From Pontederia crassipes (taxonomy: Eukaryota; Streptophyta; Magnoliopsida; Commelinales; Pontederiaceae), in contig CM060198.1 of NCBI GenBank assembly GCA_030549335.1, forward strand, positions 41,084,353-41,148,352: a stretch of DNA of 64,000 nt. The letters are read 5' to 3'. Shown piece by piece: positions 23,146-35,700 of the stretch (the stretch's first letter is position 1; each line of letters begins with the position of its first letter). The notes beneath the pieces were generated by a model that did not search any database, was not told the DNA's origin, and was given only the letters and a program-made list of their open reading frames with translations. Position numbers and translations under genes: made by a program.

Positions 23146-24698
23146 TGTAACGACCCGGACCCTTGAGCCAACGGATGCATTTTCTTTTTCTATTTTACTC
23201 GAACATCTGATCGCTACTTCTATCATCTTGTCATAAATAGAATTAATGTAGAATAAAACTTTTCTTTGTATTACTCACATAAAGAAACTCTAATATTCAT
23301 ATATCAAATACTGACATCTTTAAATGTTATTACAAGGTAATGTACTTAAAGAAAACTCTCCAACACTCAGTTCCATGTGCCATCACTTGTCATGAGCATC
23401 GACCACTTGTGCCTTTGACCTGCATGATCCAAGTACAGGAAAATATATGCATATATATTGTACATGAATGTACATATATATGCATAATCTCCATGAGCAA
23501 AGGCTCGTATGTAGGGCCAAAATAATATTTTTTAAAAAGACATTAACTTATAACTTATTTAAAACATGAAACATTCAACTGATCAAGAATCAAGATATCA
23601 TATGAAGAATCCTAAAAATTGATACATATTCATCATTATCATAAAACACATGGGTTATCCTATCCTATCTTGTCAAAACACATGTTCATATACTTAAGTA
23701 TTTTCATATAAGCATGAGATACCATTACATGTCATAATAAAATCATCTCAAAATCCTAAACCATGGGTTATCCTAAACTATCTTATCAAAGCACATGTTC
23801 ATGCACTTAAGCCATTTCATATTACATGTCATAATAAAATCATATCATCTTATATTAAAATCATTGTTCATACATATAATCATTATCATTCAAACAATAT
23901 TACCACAACATTACAATATCACAATCATCAAATGTCATGCTCTTCAAAGTGGGATGTATGCAAGAGGAATGATGCATGCACATGTCATATCACTGCATCC
24001 CTTTCGGGATATCTTTCAACCCTAGAAGGGAGGCTGATGGATTCTAAAGGTGGCCTATAAGGTGGCCCTCGTGAATCCAAATGTGGCTCACACTAATTCC
24101 ACAATTTGGTTCACATGACACTTAGCTCCAAACAACCGAAAATTCAATTCGGGATATCTGTCGTCCCTATAAGGTGTTTCAACCGTATTGGAGTAAGTTG
24201 TTGGCCTTACAAGGTTTTCAACCATGGAGGTTAAACTGTCGACCTTGCAAGTCTTTCAACTATACAAGGGTAAAGTGTTGACTTTACAAGTCTTTTAACT
24301 ATACAAGGGTAAACTATCGCCCGACAGGGGTAATGCACATGAATGATAATGAGATGTAATGCATGTGCATATCCCAAGCATATCATATCATGTCTTATCA
24401 TATTGTGTCATCTTGTAACATGTCATGTCGTGTTCTTTCTATCATATCTTGTCATGTAATGGCATACCTTATCACATCACATCATGTCATCTTATAACAT
24501 GGCATGTCATTCCTTTTATGTCATTTCATGCCATGTCATGCCATATCATATTATATCACATAGTATCATGTCATATCATGTCATGTATCATTGTGTTAAT
24601 AGAAATAATCATATAATGATGTAATTACGGATAATATTGGCATTTTAGGAACACAATTAAGAAGTTATTCATGTCTATACCATATCAATCATTTTTCA
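23146..24698 (-). repeat. 5' LTR of the 18780-24698 element, truncated
   Basis: Collinear with 18780-20370 of the left copy; matching stops after catatcaatcatttttca at about 24698. The missing third was not found downstream. Confidence 0.75.
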
Positions 24699-25279
24699 AT
24701 GATATTCTCCAATGAGATGATGAACTATATTCTCCAAATGCTATAAATAATACAAATAAATGATATTTATTATGAGATTATATAATTTAAGATAATTGAG
24801 ATAAAAGATAATTATAAATATATTGTTCTATTTTATTATGCAATACAATCATATTCCATACAAAATATAATATGAATAAATAATCTAATTGAGATAAAAG
24901 ATAATAAAAATACATTATTCTACTTTATACAAAATATAATAAGAATAAATACATAGTTTGAAAGAGAAAAAAATAATATCATACTAAGTACTACTACATA
25001 TTATACTTATCCAGTGGGTGGACGACCACTAGCACCCACGTGGCTCTCCGGTAGCCTTAGGCTTCAGTGTGACCATGACATTTGCGGCCATGTGAGCATA
25101 CAATTACACTATCAGCCGGAGGTCGATCTCTTCCACCAGCGAGGAAGATTGACTCAGTGAGGATGGCACTGGCTAAGAAGGTGGACATCAGGCAATGAAG
25201 ACGCTACACGAACAAGCATTTCTAAAAATAATTAATTAATGCTACATGCACCGCATAGCTATAATAAATAAGTATTATA
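24699..25279. other. AT-rich DNA with a small GC-richer island
   Basis: 24699-25010 is very AT-rich with no feature. 25015-25200 is GC-richer and could be an eroded exon, but no frame on either strand is convincing. Confidence 0.3.
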
Positions 25280-25455
25280 TGTAGCACCCCGAGACTTGGC
25301 CTTGCCATGTGGCGCGACCTCCTCTCATGCACTACTTTCCTTTCATTTTCCTTTCGATCTTTCTTTGACTATTGACCCGAACAGCCAAGGTAAATGACAC
25401 AGAAGAGAAAGACTAAATAAATAAAATAATACAACAAGTAAGGAAAATGTGGAAG

Positions 25456-25460
<5 letters not shown>

Positions 25461-25488
<28 letters not shown>
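25461..25488. repeat. (AT)n microsatellite
   Basis: Uninterrupted ta repeat of about 28 bases. Confidence 0.9.
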
Positions 25489-25489
<1 letters not shown>

Positions 25490-27034
25490 TACGTCAAATA
25501 GCTTTCATGTGAAGCAAAGGTATGGACCCCAAAATACATCCAAAAGGTGACTTAGTGTGAGGAATAAATCTCGTTACTAATCACAACACGAAAGCCAAAA
25601 AGATACATCCAAAAGGGTATAATCCGTCCATCCCAAAAAAGTGCCTCAAAAGTGAGACGAACCACTAAACTAGACATAGAAGCGAATCCGATCAACTATG
25701 ACCTGATAAGTATTGTCTAGAAAGATACACCACTTAAGATAGTGTAGGAACATGTGCTTGAGGTCAGACTCGACTAGGATCATGTGTAAGCACGACCCAA
25801 GTCAGAACTGTCGCACACGAATCACCGCCGTACGTAGCGTCATCATGCACCTGTGGGGATCACACATGGAAACAAGCTCAACCGTTAGCATGAGGCTAAG
25901 TGTGAGTTCATATAAATCATAGATCGGTTCTATCAGCATGAAGGAAAACATGTCATCAATATAAGAGTGAAACATGGTAGAGTGAAATAGGTGAAGAGAT
26001 CTTCGTTCATGTTTCTTCTTCTGATTCTTTTACGTGTTCGTTTCGTGTTTATCTTTCATACTTTTGTACTTGCCTTCTCATTTCTTTTCTTTCTCTGATT
26101 CTTTTATGAATTCATCATTCATTCTTCCTACTTTCATACTTTTATTTCTTTCATACTTTTATTTCTTTCATACTTTTAGAAGAGCTCTTCGTTCTTTGAG
26201 GGAATACCATTGCGAGCACTGTGAAGTGCGACTATCTAGACCATCATAAGCTAGTGGGTGATTAGTGCAATGGCTAGCCTTGTCGAACAAAAAGTGTGTA
26301 CGATCTCGCGTTAGGTGGAAACATCCGTGTGGGAGAGACTCCCATCTAGATAGAGCAAATGGTAACCCGTGAGGAAGTGCCTGTCAAGAGGCGGTCAGCT
26401 TTCCCCATCATAAGTGCACCTATCTTTCAATCCATAGATTGATCAAGGCCATCGGGAGCATAGTTCCAACATCATATTTGTGTTTTCTTCTTTTACTTTA
26501 AATCAAGTGGATGGGGGCTTATTAAATCGAGGTTGGGATAGTGATCATGTCTCCCGGTCCACATAACGGATGCCCAAAGATCAGGGGTCATTCGCTTTAG
26601 GTTCATTCGGGGATGTCTGAGGAGGAGGCGGACACCCGTTCATCATCATTCATCGATCGACCAAAGAGGGGAGCGGTCGCCGATTCTTTTCATTCTTCTT
26701 CATTTCATAAGGAGTTCATCATCGTTTTGAAATTATTCATCATGGAAATTCGTAGGATCATTATCGTTCTTTATTCATACATTGATAAGAAAAACATCAT
26801 CATGTCATTAAGGTTCAGTGTAATCATGGAGAGTAAAACAATCATATATCAAGCATAATTCACATTCAAAACTGATTAGGGTCAACCGTGTAGATCAAGG
26901 GTCTAAATAGTCAAAAATGTGATTTTTTATCAGAATTCCGGCTAAGCAAGAGTGGAACCCGGCTGAGTTCTGACAAAATCACCCTCTAAGATTTCCAAGC
27001 AGAACCCAGGATGAGTCAGGTTATACTAGGGACG

Positions 27035-27236
27035 GTTCGAATCTTGATCGGCCGAGTCGGGCCTCGCGCCCGATTGTCTTCCCCGGGTCGAACTCGGGCC
27101 GAGTTGTGTTGACCCGGGCTGAGTTCCTGGTTCGAGCCGAGCTCGAGCTCGATTGTCCATGGCGGATCCGGGCCGAGTTCGGTCCGGCGGGGCATGACTC
27201 GGGCTGGGTTTCAGGGAACCCGGGCCGGGTTCTGTC
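27035..27236. repeat. Cluster of palindromic motifs (ctcgggccgagt type)
   Basis: Variants include aactcgggccgagttg, gacccgggctgagttc, gatccgggccgagttc and aacccgggccgggttc. They give a strongly GC-rich island in an AT-rich LTR. The minus-strand 70-codon frame here is a by-product of the repeats. Confidence 0.8.
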
Positions 27237-27250
27237 ATACCGATTTCATT

Positions 27251-28138
27251 TCCATTTTATTTTTCTCTAGTGATTGCCAGCTCATTTTGTCAAAGGTTGT
27301 ATACTATTATTACGAGTTAACGGAGCATCTACTAACTAAACATGCATCAGAAGATGAGAAGTTTCTAACATGGATTCATACATTTTCATCATTAATTTTG
27401 TTCGGCCGACATGGAAAACGTTGAAGTAGAAATATGTACAAGTTTGTTCAAACATAGAGTAGATGATGCAGATCTTCATTCGAAGTATCAAGTCATGATA
27501 GTACGATTGTTGGCTTTGTCTAGCATGCTCATTTCATTTAGAACACAACATATGATAAAGATCCCGAACAACACACCTTTACGCCTAAGCTTTTTCGAGT
27601 TGGTCGCACACTGTTCGCCCTCCGGTCCACTGTGGCCATCCTCCATCGTCTCTCACGTCACAGGAAGTCACCGGCGTCAGAGAGGAAGAAACAGTGAGAG
27701 GCGCGGAGCGGAAGAAAAACAGAGGGGAAACATGGGAAAATAGGAGAGGGGAAAAAGGGGGTCGGGCGCCTTATGAAGGGGGCATCCGACTGTTGCACTC
27801 CTCGTCGGTGTTGGAGGAAGATCTAGGCGGTCGGATCTCTGCTAGGCATCCAACTCGGCCATTGGGGTATAATTTGTTTATTGCGAGTCGACATGAGGAA
27901 TTATAAATCAGCCTTTATTTTTAACTATGTTGCATGTAACCTCTTATTTATTTTGTATCTTGAACAATTTGTTTAGCGAGAATATCTTGCACCATTTCGG
28001 TTGCTGTAAATCAGACATTTAGTGCTATCACTGTCTCTGATATGGTTTTACTATTGGCACTTTTCTTTTCTAAAGAATCCATTAAGTTAGTGTGCAAACT
28101 TTATGCAGTGAAAATTTTCTACTTTAGCTATGATAATT
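27251..28138 (+). other. Possible 5' part or intron of the FabG remnant; no exon proven
   Basis: A GC-richer piece at 27590-27860 has the composition of a first exon or leader, but no transit-peptide-like frame is convincing. The 28000-28138 part is AT-rich, and together with 29251-29293 it would form the 3' end of the intron before the FabG exon. Confidence 0.3.
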
Positions 28139-28143
28139 TTTCC
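28139..28143 (+). repeat. Target site duplication TTTCC, left copy
   Basis: Identical to 29246-29250 across the solo LTR. Confidence 0.85.
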
Positions 28144-29245
28144 TATTGGGCCAAAGTTTTAATGTCATATAAAATTATATTTTGATGATACAAATCTCGA
28201 AAGATTAAAGTTGAATGCTGAAAAAGATTAAATAGAATGGATAACTTTATGCACTACAATTTGATTAAATAATTAACACTGGTCTTATTAGATTCTGAAT
28301 GAATTATGAATATCAAAATTGTAGAGAATTCTGTTAGCTATCCATAGAATCTAAGATTATCTAATTTAAATAATTGTGCATAAAGTTATGATCAAAATAG
28401 TGCAGGTTGGTCAACATGCCGATCGACGCAAAGAAGGCCGATCTAATAAAGATGCCGGTCGACCGATCCAAAACCAATTGACCTTGAGACAACACCGGTT
28501 TACCGGTCGATAGCTCGGTCGATCGACCATTGGAAAAAACTGACGAATGGGTGCAACGGTCATATAGACTGATTGACCGGTCCATAAATGCAGTCCACCG
28601 AATGAATAGTAATGGCTATATTTCAAGGGGAAAAATATGGAATAAATTCTGGACAAATTTACCACATCTCAGAGCCTATAAAAGAGTGCCAAATCCATAA
28701 GCAAAGGCACCCATCCAAGCATTGAAGCAAAACTTTAAAAAATCAAAAGAAGATCATTTCTCTTGAAGTTATCGTTTAGTTCTTTCTTTCTTTCTCACTT
28801 CTCTTATTGTGAGTGTTCTATTGTAAAAGAGAGAAACTATTTTTCAGAAAGATTGTGAGAGATCCTATGTAAAAGAGGTTCTAAATCTTACCTCTTGAGC
28901 GAGTGAAAAGAATAGCTTCCTAGGAGGAGAGATTGCCTTGTCTCTCAAAGTAGAGAAAATGTGGGTGTAAAGCGCTTTCTTCCTTGCCTCATTTGGAACA
29001 AAGGAAGTTCTAGTGGAATCTCCAGCGGTCTCGAGGTCGAGAAGTCAGAGCGGAGACGTAGGTCAAGGTGTGACCGAACCTCATCAATAACCACCCGTGT
29101 TCATTGTGTTTGATTTCTCTCACTCTATCTCCCTCTCATAGTGTGTTTATAATCTGAATTGCAAAGTTTTTTTTATGAAATCGATATTTTCGGATTGAAC
29201 ACCAATTCAAACCCTCCCCCTCTTGGTGCCATTTGGGATCCTACA
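28144..29245 (+). mobile_element. Ty1/copia solo LTR
   Basis: Starts tattgggccaaagttttaa (TG decayed to TA) and ends gggatcctaca. The phrases ttttgatgat near the start and caccaattcaaaccctcccc just before the end are typical of the Maximus/SIRE group of plant copia LTRs, and a TATA box (gcctataaaaga) lies near 28676. Five bases TTTCC flank both ends exactly (28139-28143 and 29246-29250). With no internal domain and a perfect TSD, this is a solo LTR left by recombination between two LTRs. Confidence 0.88.
28420..28585. repeat. Cluster of ggtcgaccg/cgatcgacc dyads in the copia LTR
   Basis: Motifs include gccggtcgaccgatcc, accggtttaccggtcgat, cggtcgatcgacc and gattgaccggtcc. The cluster sits directly upstream of the TATA box of this LTR. 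Confidence 0.75.
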
Positions 29246-29250
29246 TTTCC
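29246..29250 (+). repeat. Target site duplication TTTCC, right copy
   Basis: Identical to 28139-28143 across the solo LTR. Confidence 0.85.
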
Positions 29251-29293
29251 TACTTTTAAGTACCTCCTTTTGGCTAATCGATAGAAGTTGCAG

Positions 29294-29430
29294 GTGTACG
29301 AACTCATGTTGCATCTGTGAACAAGCAAGTGTTCATGTTGCATCTAATGACATGGATTCTCCTGTTGTCATCGTCACTGGAGCTTCAAGGGGAATAGGAA
29401 AAGAAAGCAATAGCTTTGTCGCAAGGTTGA
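29294..29430 (+). pseudogene. Plastid 3-oxoacyl-ACP reductase (FabG) exon, broken
   Basis: After an acceptor (gttgcag, ending 29293) the exon encodes a V-R-T-H-V-A-S-V-like start, then MDSPVVIVTGASRGIGK. This is the Rossmann TGxxxGxG cofactor motif of short-chain reductases in the form found in plant plastid FabG, the second step of fatty acid elongation. Frameshifts occur before and after: the expected AIALSQG-type helix appears in a different frame just past GIGK, and matching ends soon after. No other FabG exon was found, so this is a fragment. The copia solo LTR lies about 50 bp upstream, in the presumed intron. Confidence 0.75.
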
Positions 29431-29525
29431 TATTACAAAGGAAAAGACCAAATTATCCATCTGAAGAAGGGATGAATTGTTCAACTAATGCAAGTGAAAT
29501 AAAAGAACACTATAGAGCTCAATGA

Positions 29526-30005
29526 GACATGTGCACCAATTTCCAAGCTCTACGTCCTCCATCAATCCTCTCTAAGCAGGATGCTCACCTACAAAATTCC
29601 AATGCAGGGGCATGGAATATCCGTGGGAGAAACCGCCCAGTACAATAGAATCATAGGCTATAAAATGATAATCAAATCATGTATAATTCAACAATGGATA
29701 AGCATTAAAATAACTATGCTTTACTATGAAAAAATGATCCATACTTTTCTGTCATAACCAATACTTTATCTGTACAATGACAATGATTCATTCTTTACTA
29801 TGTCCATATTCTGTTCTTTACTGTGACAATACTTTGTCTTTACTATGTCATATTCTGTGCTTTACCATGCCATACTTTACTATGCTTTATTTTACCATGA
29901 GTTGTACTACATATTTTACATTAACTATATAGTTCTTGAAGTTCGTTATCCTATATGAGCTCGCTATTATTAATTTGAGAAGCCAGAGGTGCCTCCATGA
30001 ACATC
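29526..30005. other. AT-rich DNA with ctttactatg short repeats
   Basis: Between about 29720 and 29900 variants of ctttactatg and catactttac recur many times. No ORF. This may already belong to the plus-strand LTR downstream. Confidence 0.4.
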
Positions 30006-30330
30006 TGTAATGCCCACAATGGAGAAGGTGTAATGTCAATGCATACCCTTTTTGGAATACAGGTGAGAGATGACTTGTACCCCAAGAACAGTGGTCGTTA
30101 TGGACCCGTAAGTTCACTGTCTCCTCAGTTAAGTTACTTGTCCCTCTGGCGCTATAAACAATGTGTTCAATATAATGCCCTCAATGGGGAAGGAGATATG
30201 CTAATGCATAATCCTTTTTGAAATACAGGTGGGAGAGGACCTGTACCCCAGAAGCAGTGGTCGTTAAGGACCTGTAGGTTCACTATTTGCTTAGCTAAGC
30301 TATTTTCCCCTCGTCTGTGAACAATGACAA
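30006..30330 (+). repeat. Two-copy tandem duplication of about 168 bp
   Basis: taatgcccacaatgg...aacaatg (from 30008) is repeated as taatgccctcaatgg...aacaatg (from about 30174). Both carry tttttgraatacaggtgrgag and gaccygtargttcact. Confidence 0.8.
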
Positions 30331-30599
30331 TGATCATTACTTATGGCAACACATAGCAATTCCGTAGTTTTCGTCTTTTCTTTACTTAGCTTGTTTACTA
30401 TCTGTGGAGTTTGAAAATCATAAATTAGAAAAAGGTTAGGGTCCGATCCCTTTTCTCTGAGGCAATTAAAATATGCCCTATTTCTATGTCTTTTATGCCC
30501 AAATTTGACCCGTCTTTCGGAGGTGGAAAGGCTTCATTAGGATCTTTACAATGTCGGACAATGCCTCGAGTGGGCCTGTCAAAAAATCGGGCCCAAATA

Positions 30600-30990
30600 T
30601 GAAAGACCGAGGCCCAAATAAAGGGATAACTATATTCTATTCAATAGAACTCGGGCCAAGTTAGGGAGAACTCGGGCCGCATCTCTATTGTTGATTAATG
30701 TGCATGACCTGAGTCGAGTCGGGATATGACTCAGGTCGGGTCGCCCTATGCACCAGCACATCCCCAGGTCGAAATTGTGGCGTTCCGATTGTGATTGGCC
30801 AATGTGACCCGGGACGAGTCTGGATCCCACTTGGTCCGGGTTGCTATTCGATGATCGTGCGGCCCTCTTGGCACGGTGATTCGGTCCGGGTACTTTGAGT
30901 CCCAGGCTGGGACCAGGTGCGACTCGGCCGAGTCACCAATGACTCGGGCCAAGTCACTGGTGCGCGGACCCACGCCCATCTTCTTCCTCT
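30600..30990. repeat. Second cluster of tcgggcc/gactcgg dyads
   Basis: aactcgggccaagtt, aactcgggccgcat, gactcaggtcgggtc, gactcggccgagtca and gactcgggccaagtc all occur here. It uses the same motif class as 27035-27236 and probably belongs to the LTR of the plus-strand gypsy element ending near 33060. Confidence 0.7.
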
Positions 30991-33060
30991 CCTCCGACCA
31001 TCCTCCGACTGTCGGATCACGATGATCATAATACGAAAAATGAAGCTTATAAATTCTAGATCAACATGGAACCATCACACACATCATATGAGACTCTTGA
31101 TGGTCTCTTTCTAACAAAGTGGCTAAGGGAGCTGCCCGGTTTAGAGTTTGGCAGTTGTCGGGCCGTGTTTTGGTCCTCAGGCCTGGGTTCAGTCCCTGTA
31201 TGAAGCGGTTGGCTTTCGATAATTCATCCCTGTTCATCTTTGAATATTTTCCCAATCGGATAAATTGTGTCAGGTACTAGAACATAGTGCATTCTGTGCG
31301 CTGATTAGTTGACCATCTTACACTATGTTAAGCATAACATTTTATACAGTTATCCAAATGAGATGATTTTTTTATTCTATGAAAAGATAACATAACTCTC
31401 TACAATTTTTATATTCATCATTCATCCAAAATCTAATGATATCATAGTCAAATATTGATTCAAAGTTCATTATACAAAATTGTCCATTTCAAATAAAACA
31501 TTTTAGACATTTACTTTTTTTTATACATAACTTTTCATACCAGCATCCAAATGAGATGATATTTCATTCTCTACAAAGACAAGAGAATTATCAATAAATT
31601 TTATATTACCCATTAATGTAAATCTCGTGGGAACATAAACAAATATTAATCGATATTTTAATGCATGAAACAACCCATTTCTATTTAAACTTTTTTTGGC
31701 ATTTTAAATACAACTCTAATCTTTCAAGGTTTGTATCATCAAAATATAATTATATAGGGCATCAAAACTTTTCTCCAACAGTTAGGACATGTGTATTTTG
31801 ATATTGTTAAACTCCATGTGTTCATTAGACATGCTGTTTGAAAAAGGTCTTTGGGATTGCATTCGATATGCATGAAGCCTTTGGGGTGTATATCGGGTGT
31901 CTTTGCCCTTTGGGGGCTACTCCGCGTGCACGTATTGACCCATGATATGCTTTGCATATCCCAGATGAAAGGATACGTATTGACCTATGATTTGCTCTGC
32001 GTATATGAGACTCTTGATTGTGAAGCTCTGCTTAACTGTATGTCACACAATCATGGAGGAATACATATTGACCCATGATTTGCTCTGCGTATCCGACACT
32101 CTTGATTATGATGCTCTACTTAACTATATGCACATGATCATAGAGGGACATGTATTGACTCAATATACTCTGTGTATCCCAGATGAAGGGATACGTATTG
32201 ACCCATGATTTGCTCTGCATATCCGAGACTCTTGATTGTGAAGCTCTGTTTAACTGTATGACACACAATCATGGAGGGACACGTATTGACCCATGATTTG
32301 CTCTGCGCATCTGACACTCTTGATTATGAAGTTCTGCTTACTGTATGACACATGATAATAAATGGATACATATTGACCCATGATGAGTATGTGCAATGAC
32401 ATGTGGAGTTTAATTGTGAATATGATGATATTTTGGATTACTTTTATTTATGTAAAAGTTCATATGATTTGGCAACTTATGTTATATGAGTTATGCTTTA
32501 AATGTTTTCTCTTATGGAGAACCTGACTATTTAAATGTTATATGCACTCGTATTGTTCCCTATGTTGTACTTTTATTCCACTCACTGAGCAAACGATTGT
32601 TGCTCACATTACCTTGTTGAATTTTTCATATAATTCTAAGTTGTCAAATTGATTCGACTCGAAGCTTGCTTTTGATGCATATAGAAGAGGTCGAGCCATT
32701 GGAGCACTTTTTATTTCCCTTCTCTTTTGTTTTTGAAACATGCATGTAATAGATAATCCTAGATATTGTAATTAAGTTTGTGAGAAATTTTTTGTAAGGT
32801 TGTATAAAACTTGATCCTATAGGGTGTTATATGTGAGGTGGTTGGTGAAAGAAAAATTATAATGATAATATGTGAATGATACGTCTTATAACTATTTATT
32901 TAACTTTGATGAATATATATATGCATTTTTTCTATGTATTGGCAAATAACACAAGATAAGTACGGGAGGAGGTTTTGCTTATTTTATTTATAAAATTGCT
33001 AAACATAATTAAGGAGGGTAATAGTTGGGATTAGAACTTAGTTACGGAGTAGGGTGTGAG
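30991..33060 (+). mobile_element. Probable 5' LTR (3' portion) of a plus-strand gypsy element
   Basis: The right edge is set by the primer site at 33067. The segment contains diverged catccaaatgagatgat repeats (31348, 31549) and the tandem array at 31928-32395. The left LTR border is not defined and may lie near 30006 or earlier. Confidence 0.55.
31928..32395 (+). repeat. Higher-order tandem repeat (A-B-B arranged twice)
   Basis: The phrase cgtattgacccatgat recurs near 31931, 31976, 32064, 32151, 32190, 32281 and 32370. Short A units (about 40-45 bp, ending cccagatgaaggata) alternate with pairs of B units (about 87-91 bp, containing gactcttgattgtgaagc). The pattern is A-B-B-A-B-B, so a composite of about 220 bp was itself duplicated. 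Dyads such as gatatgctttgcatatc would fold as hairpins. Confidence 0.8.
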
Positions 33061-33066
33061 AGAGTT

Positions 33067-33078
33067 TGGTATCAGAGC
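33067..33078 (+). promoter_or_regulatory. Primer binding site, initiator-Met tRNA type, exact match
   Basis: tggtatcagagc matches the canonical plant site at all twelve positions. It marks the start of a plus-strand internal domain. Confidence 0.88.
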
Positions 33079-35700
33079 TTAGGTTATTTGCATTAGATTG
33101 ATAGTGCATGCTTTTATTATTTTTCTTATTTTATATTTTGAAGGGGTAAACATATCACCACATGAATAATGTGGTGAGGGCCAACTTGATATTATTGGCA
33201 TTTGTAAATTTACTCCACCTGATGGTCGACCTAGTAGGAGTTCATTTTCATCTCATGCATCATGCATTAGTACAGGGTGTGTCATTTGATGCCAATAATG
33301 ATTCTCCCTCTGTGATGATGTGATCATATTGGGTCCATCAATAATGTTTCATGATGACAATGTTATGGATCAAACTATTCACTAATTTCTTGCAAAAAGA
33401 TATAAATGAATATGGAGTGAAAGTAGGTGAGTGGGAAATGATGATAGAATTTATTTCTTTAAATATCCAAGATTGTATCATCTTCCCTGGATTTACTAGT
33501 TCATCATCACACCACTCCACATTGTTTTAAGAAAGAAATTTATTTTGAGTTATCAGGAAAATCAAGAGTAACATTTTCAGATGAATGTTAGAATTTTCCC
33601 CTCTTGCATTATTTATATAGTAATGATAGTGAAGTTGATTAGGAAGGAATGAGAAACATACTTAGCTTCTCTCATTGAGATAAAAGTAAAAGGGGTCACG
33701 ATTGGAAGATATTCCAATCATATCTGAATTTGTTAAAATATTGAGATATTCTTAGATTATGTACCGAGGAGATAGAGAGAATTCTTTATAGATCTAGTCC
33801 ATAGAACTATTCCTACTTTTAAGACTCCTTATTGTATAACACCTATAAGATTAAAAGAACTATAGAAGCATTCCGATGAGGTATGCATTCAGTCAAAATT
33901 TTGGGCTTTGGATTTATTCTTCAAGAAGAAAGATAAGTTCCTTAGTTGTACATTTTAAGTAATTATGAAGAATAACTTATTAAGAATGGGTAACTTTCTT
34001 TATCAGTTACAAGTATTAGCAGATTCTCAAAAATAAATTTAAGATAGGGATACCATTGGCTAAAGTTAAAGAATGTGATATCTCAAAAGTTATATACATT
34101 GAATTCGATATGCTTATTATGAATTCTTGGCCATCAAACCACTCATAAATTTATTATCTCTCAATTCCTAAAGTCATGCACATCAGAAGAAATATTTGAA
34201 CACTATTTCGCAAAAATCTTATAAAAAATAAAATTAAGAGCCAAATATGCGTGAGTTTTGGCTTGATCTTATGGTATTATATCATGTAAATTCTAAGAAA
34301 AAAAATAATGTTCTTGGAACATATAATCATCTGATGTATCAGAATCATTTTGATCAATTAACTATCATACAACCCTTCTTCCTAATATCGAAAGGAAGCA
34401 TGATGTCTTCCCTTGTATCCAATCTAAGAAAATATGAAGTAATCATTTATATATGATTGAGTATGAATAAACTTGTTGATTTGAATAAGAACTTGTCACA
34501 TAAAGAACAACTAGTTTGCATCTTATATTAAAAAGGGAATGCAAAAGATAGACATTGTGTTTTGGAATAAATGCATTTGACCCTTATGAAGGTGTGATGA
34601 GAGGATATTTACAAGCCATCATTCATAATTTTGTATTTAACATACATTGGATTACCCATATGTATGAGAATCAGATAATAGATATGTATTACATCATTGA
34701 TATTCTAATTTTAACAATCAAGTCTCTGGGTTTGAACACTATATATGTTCGACTCATTCAAGTGATTATGGTTATTCTAAATTTGTGAATAACATATGTA
34801 TGAATTGATCTTGAAGTTTAATTATACAAGATTGGGATTAATCTAAATAAAACGTGTTGATAGAGAAAAAAGAACAAAGGATAGTTATGTTATTTTGAAT
34901 AGTCGTTAAAAATCAATTTGCAAAATGTGCCATAAGTAGTAACATAAGTGAAACTTGAATATGAATATGATCATGAAAACTTTATAAATGTATATATGAA
35001 TGATTCTTAATATGAAATTAGAAATTACTTACTTGTGATGGATGTGTAGATAGTAGAATACGAATTTTCTTCTTCAGGTTTGAGAACATCAAATTTTAAC
35101 AAGATTATATGAGATATTGAAGGTTCTGCAATCAGTAAGATAATAGATGCTTGTAATCCTATTAAGACTTTATGAGATGTCTATGTTAATTAGAAATCAT
35201 AAACATTTTATAGAAATGAATAATAATATTAGACTACGCATAAGGGTTGGAGAATCAATCATCAAATTAGTTTAGTGTTGAAAATTATTACTTATTGGAT
35301 AGGATTCAAATTATATGATTATCATTAATGTAACATTGCCTGATGTGAATCATTATAAGTAATTTTGAAATCAATATGAAACCTTGAAATGCTATTATTG
35401 ATATCAGAATTATTGTCAACTTTCAACCCATCATGGTCAAACAACATTCATCATTATACGTTATGAATCATTGACGATTCTTGATTAATTGTTATCGATT
35501 GCAATTCTTGTTATGCATAAATCTTATCAAGTATTTGAAGGTTTCCTTACAATTAATTTTTCACTCACAAACATGGTACATATCTTTATCGGAACTTTGT
35601 CTAAACTTAATCATGGGCAACAAAACTATATGAAAGAATTAATCCTTTTATGGAATGCTAAAGACATACATTCAAAAGAATTTTAGTAAACAATGAAGCC
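33079..35700 (+). pseudogene. Heavily decayed gypsy internal domain (gag-pol remnant)
   Basis: Clear pol signals lie between about 33690 and 34320. They are a DIPIVSEFVKIF-like protease-RT linker, IDLVHRT.P.FKTPYC.TPIRLKEL (RT start), a FFKKKD block, a YEFLA.KP block, and REFWLDLMVLYH.NSK, matching the CEFWL...GH.ISK block after the active site. Many stops and AT-biased changes separate them. 33079-33690 should be gag, and 34330-35700 RNase H and integrase, but neither is recognisable. No matching 3' LTR was found. Confidence 0.7.

Larger units (their letters stand above)
18780..24698 (-). mobile_element. Long-LTR gypsy-type element with a short non-coding internal domain, 5' LTR truncated
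   Basis: LTR copies at 18780-21372 and 23146 to about 24698 begin tgtaacgacc and are collinear until the second breaks off. The internal domain is only about 1.77 kb (21373-23145). A purine tract adjoins the left LTR, and a near-canonical initiator-Met primer site adjoins the right one, so the element reads on the minus strand. No gag or pol is recognised. This resembles a large non-autonomous derivative, or an element with an eroded interior. Confidence 0.75.
25280..27250 (-). mobile_element. LTR-like segment starting tgtagcacccc
   Basis: Starts tgtagcaccccgagacttgg, the usual form of these LTR ends read on the plus strand. It includes an (AT)n run at 25461-25488, ctttcatacttttatt repeats at 26140-26180 and a palindrome cluster at 27035-27236. 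The right end is not defined, so it may be truncated. Orientation is inferred by analogy with the neighbouring LTRs. Confidence 0.5.
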
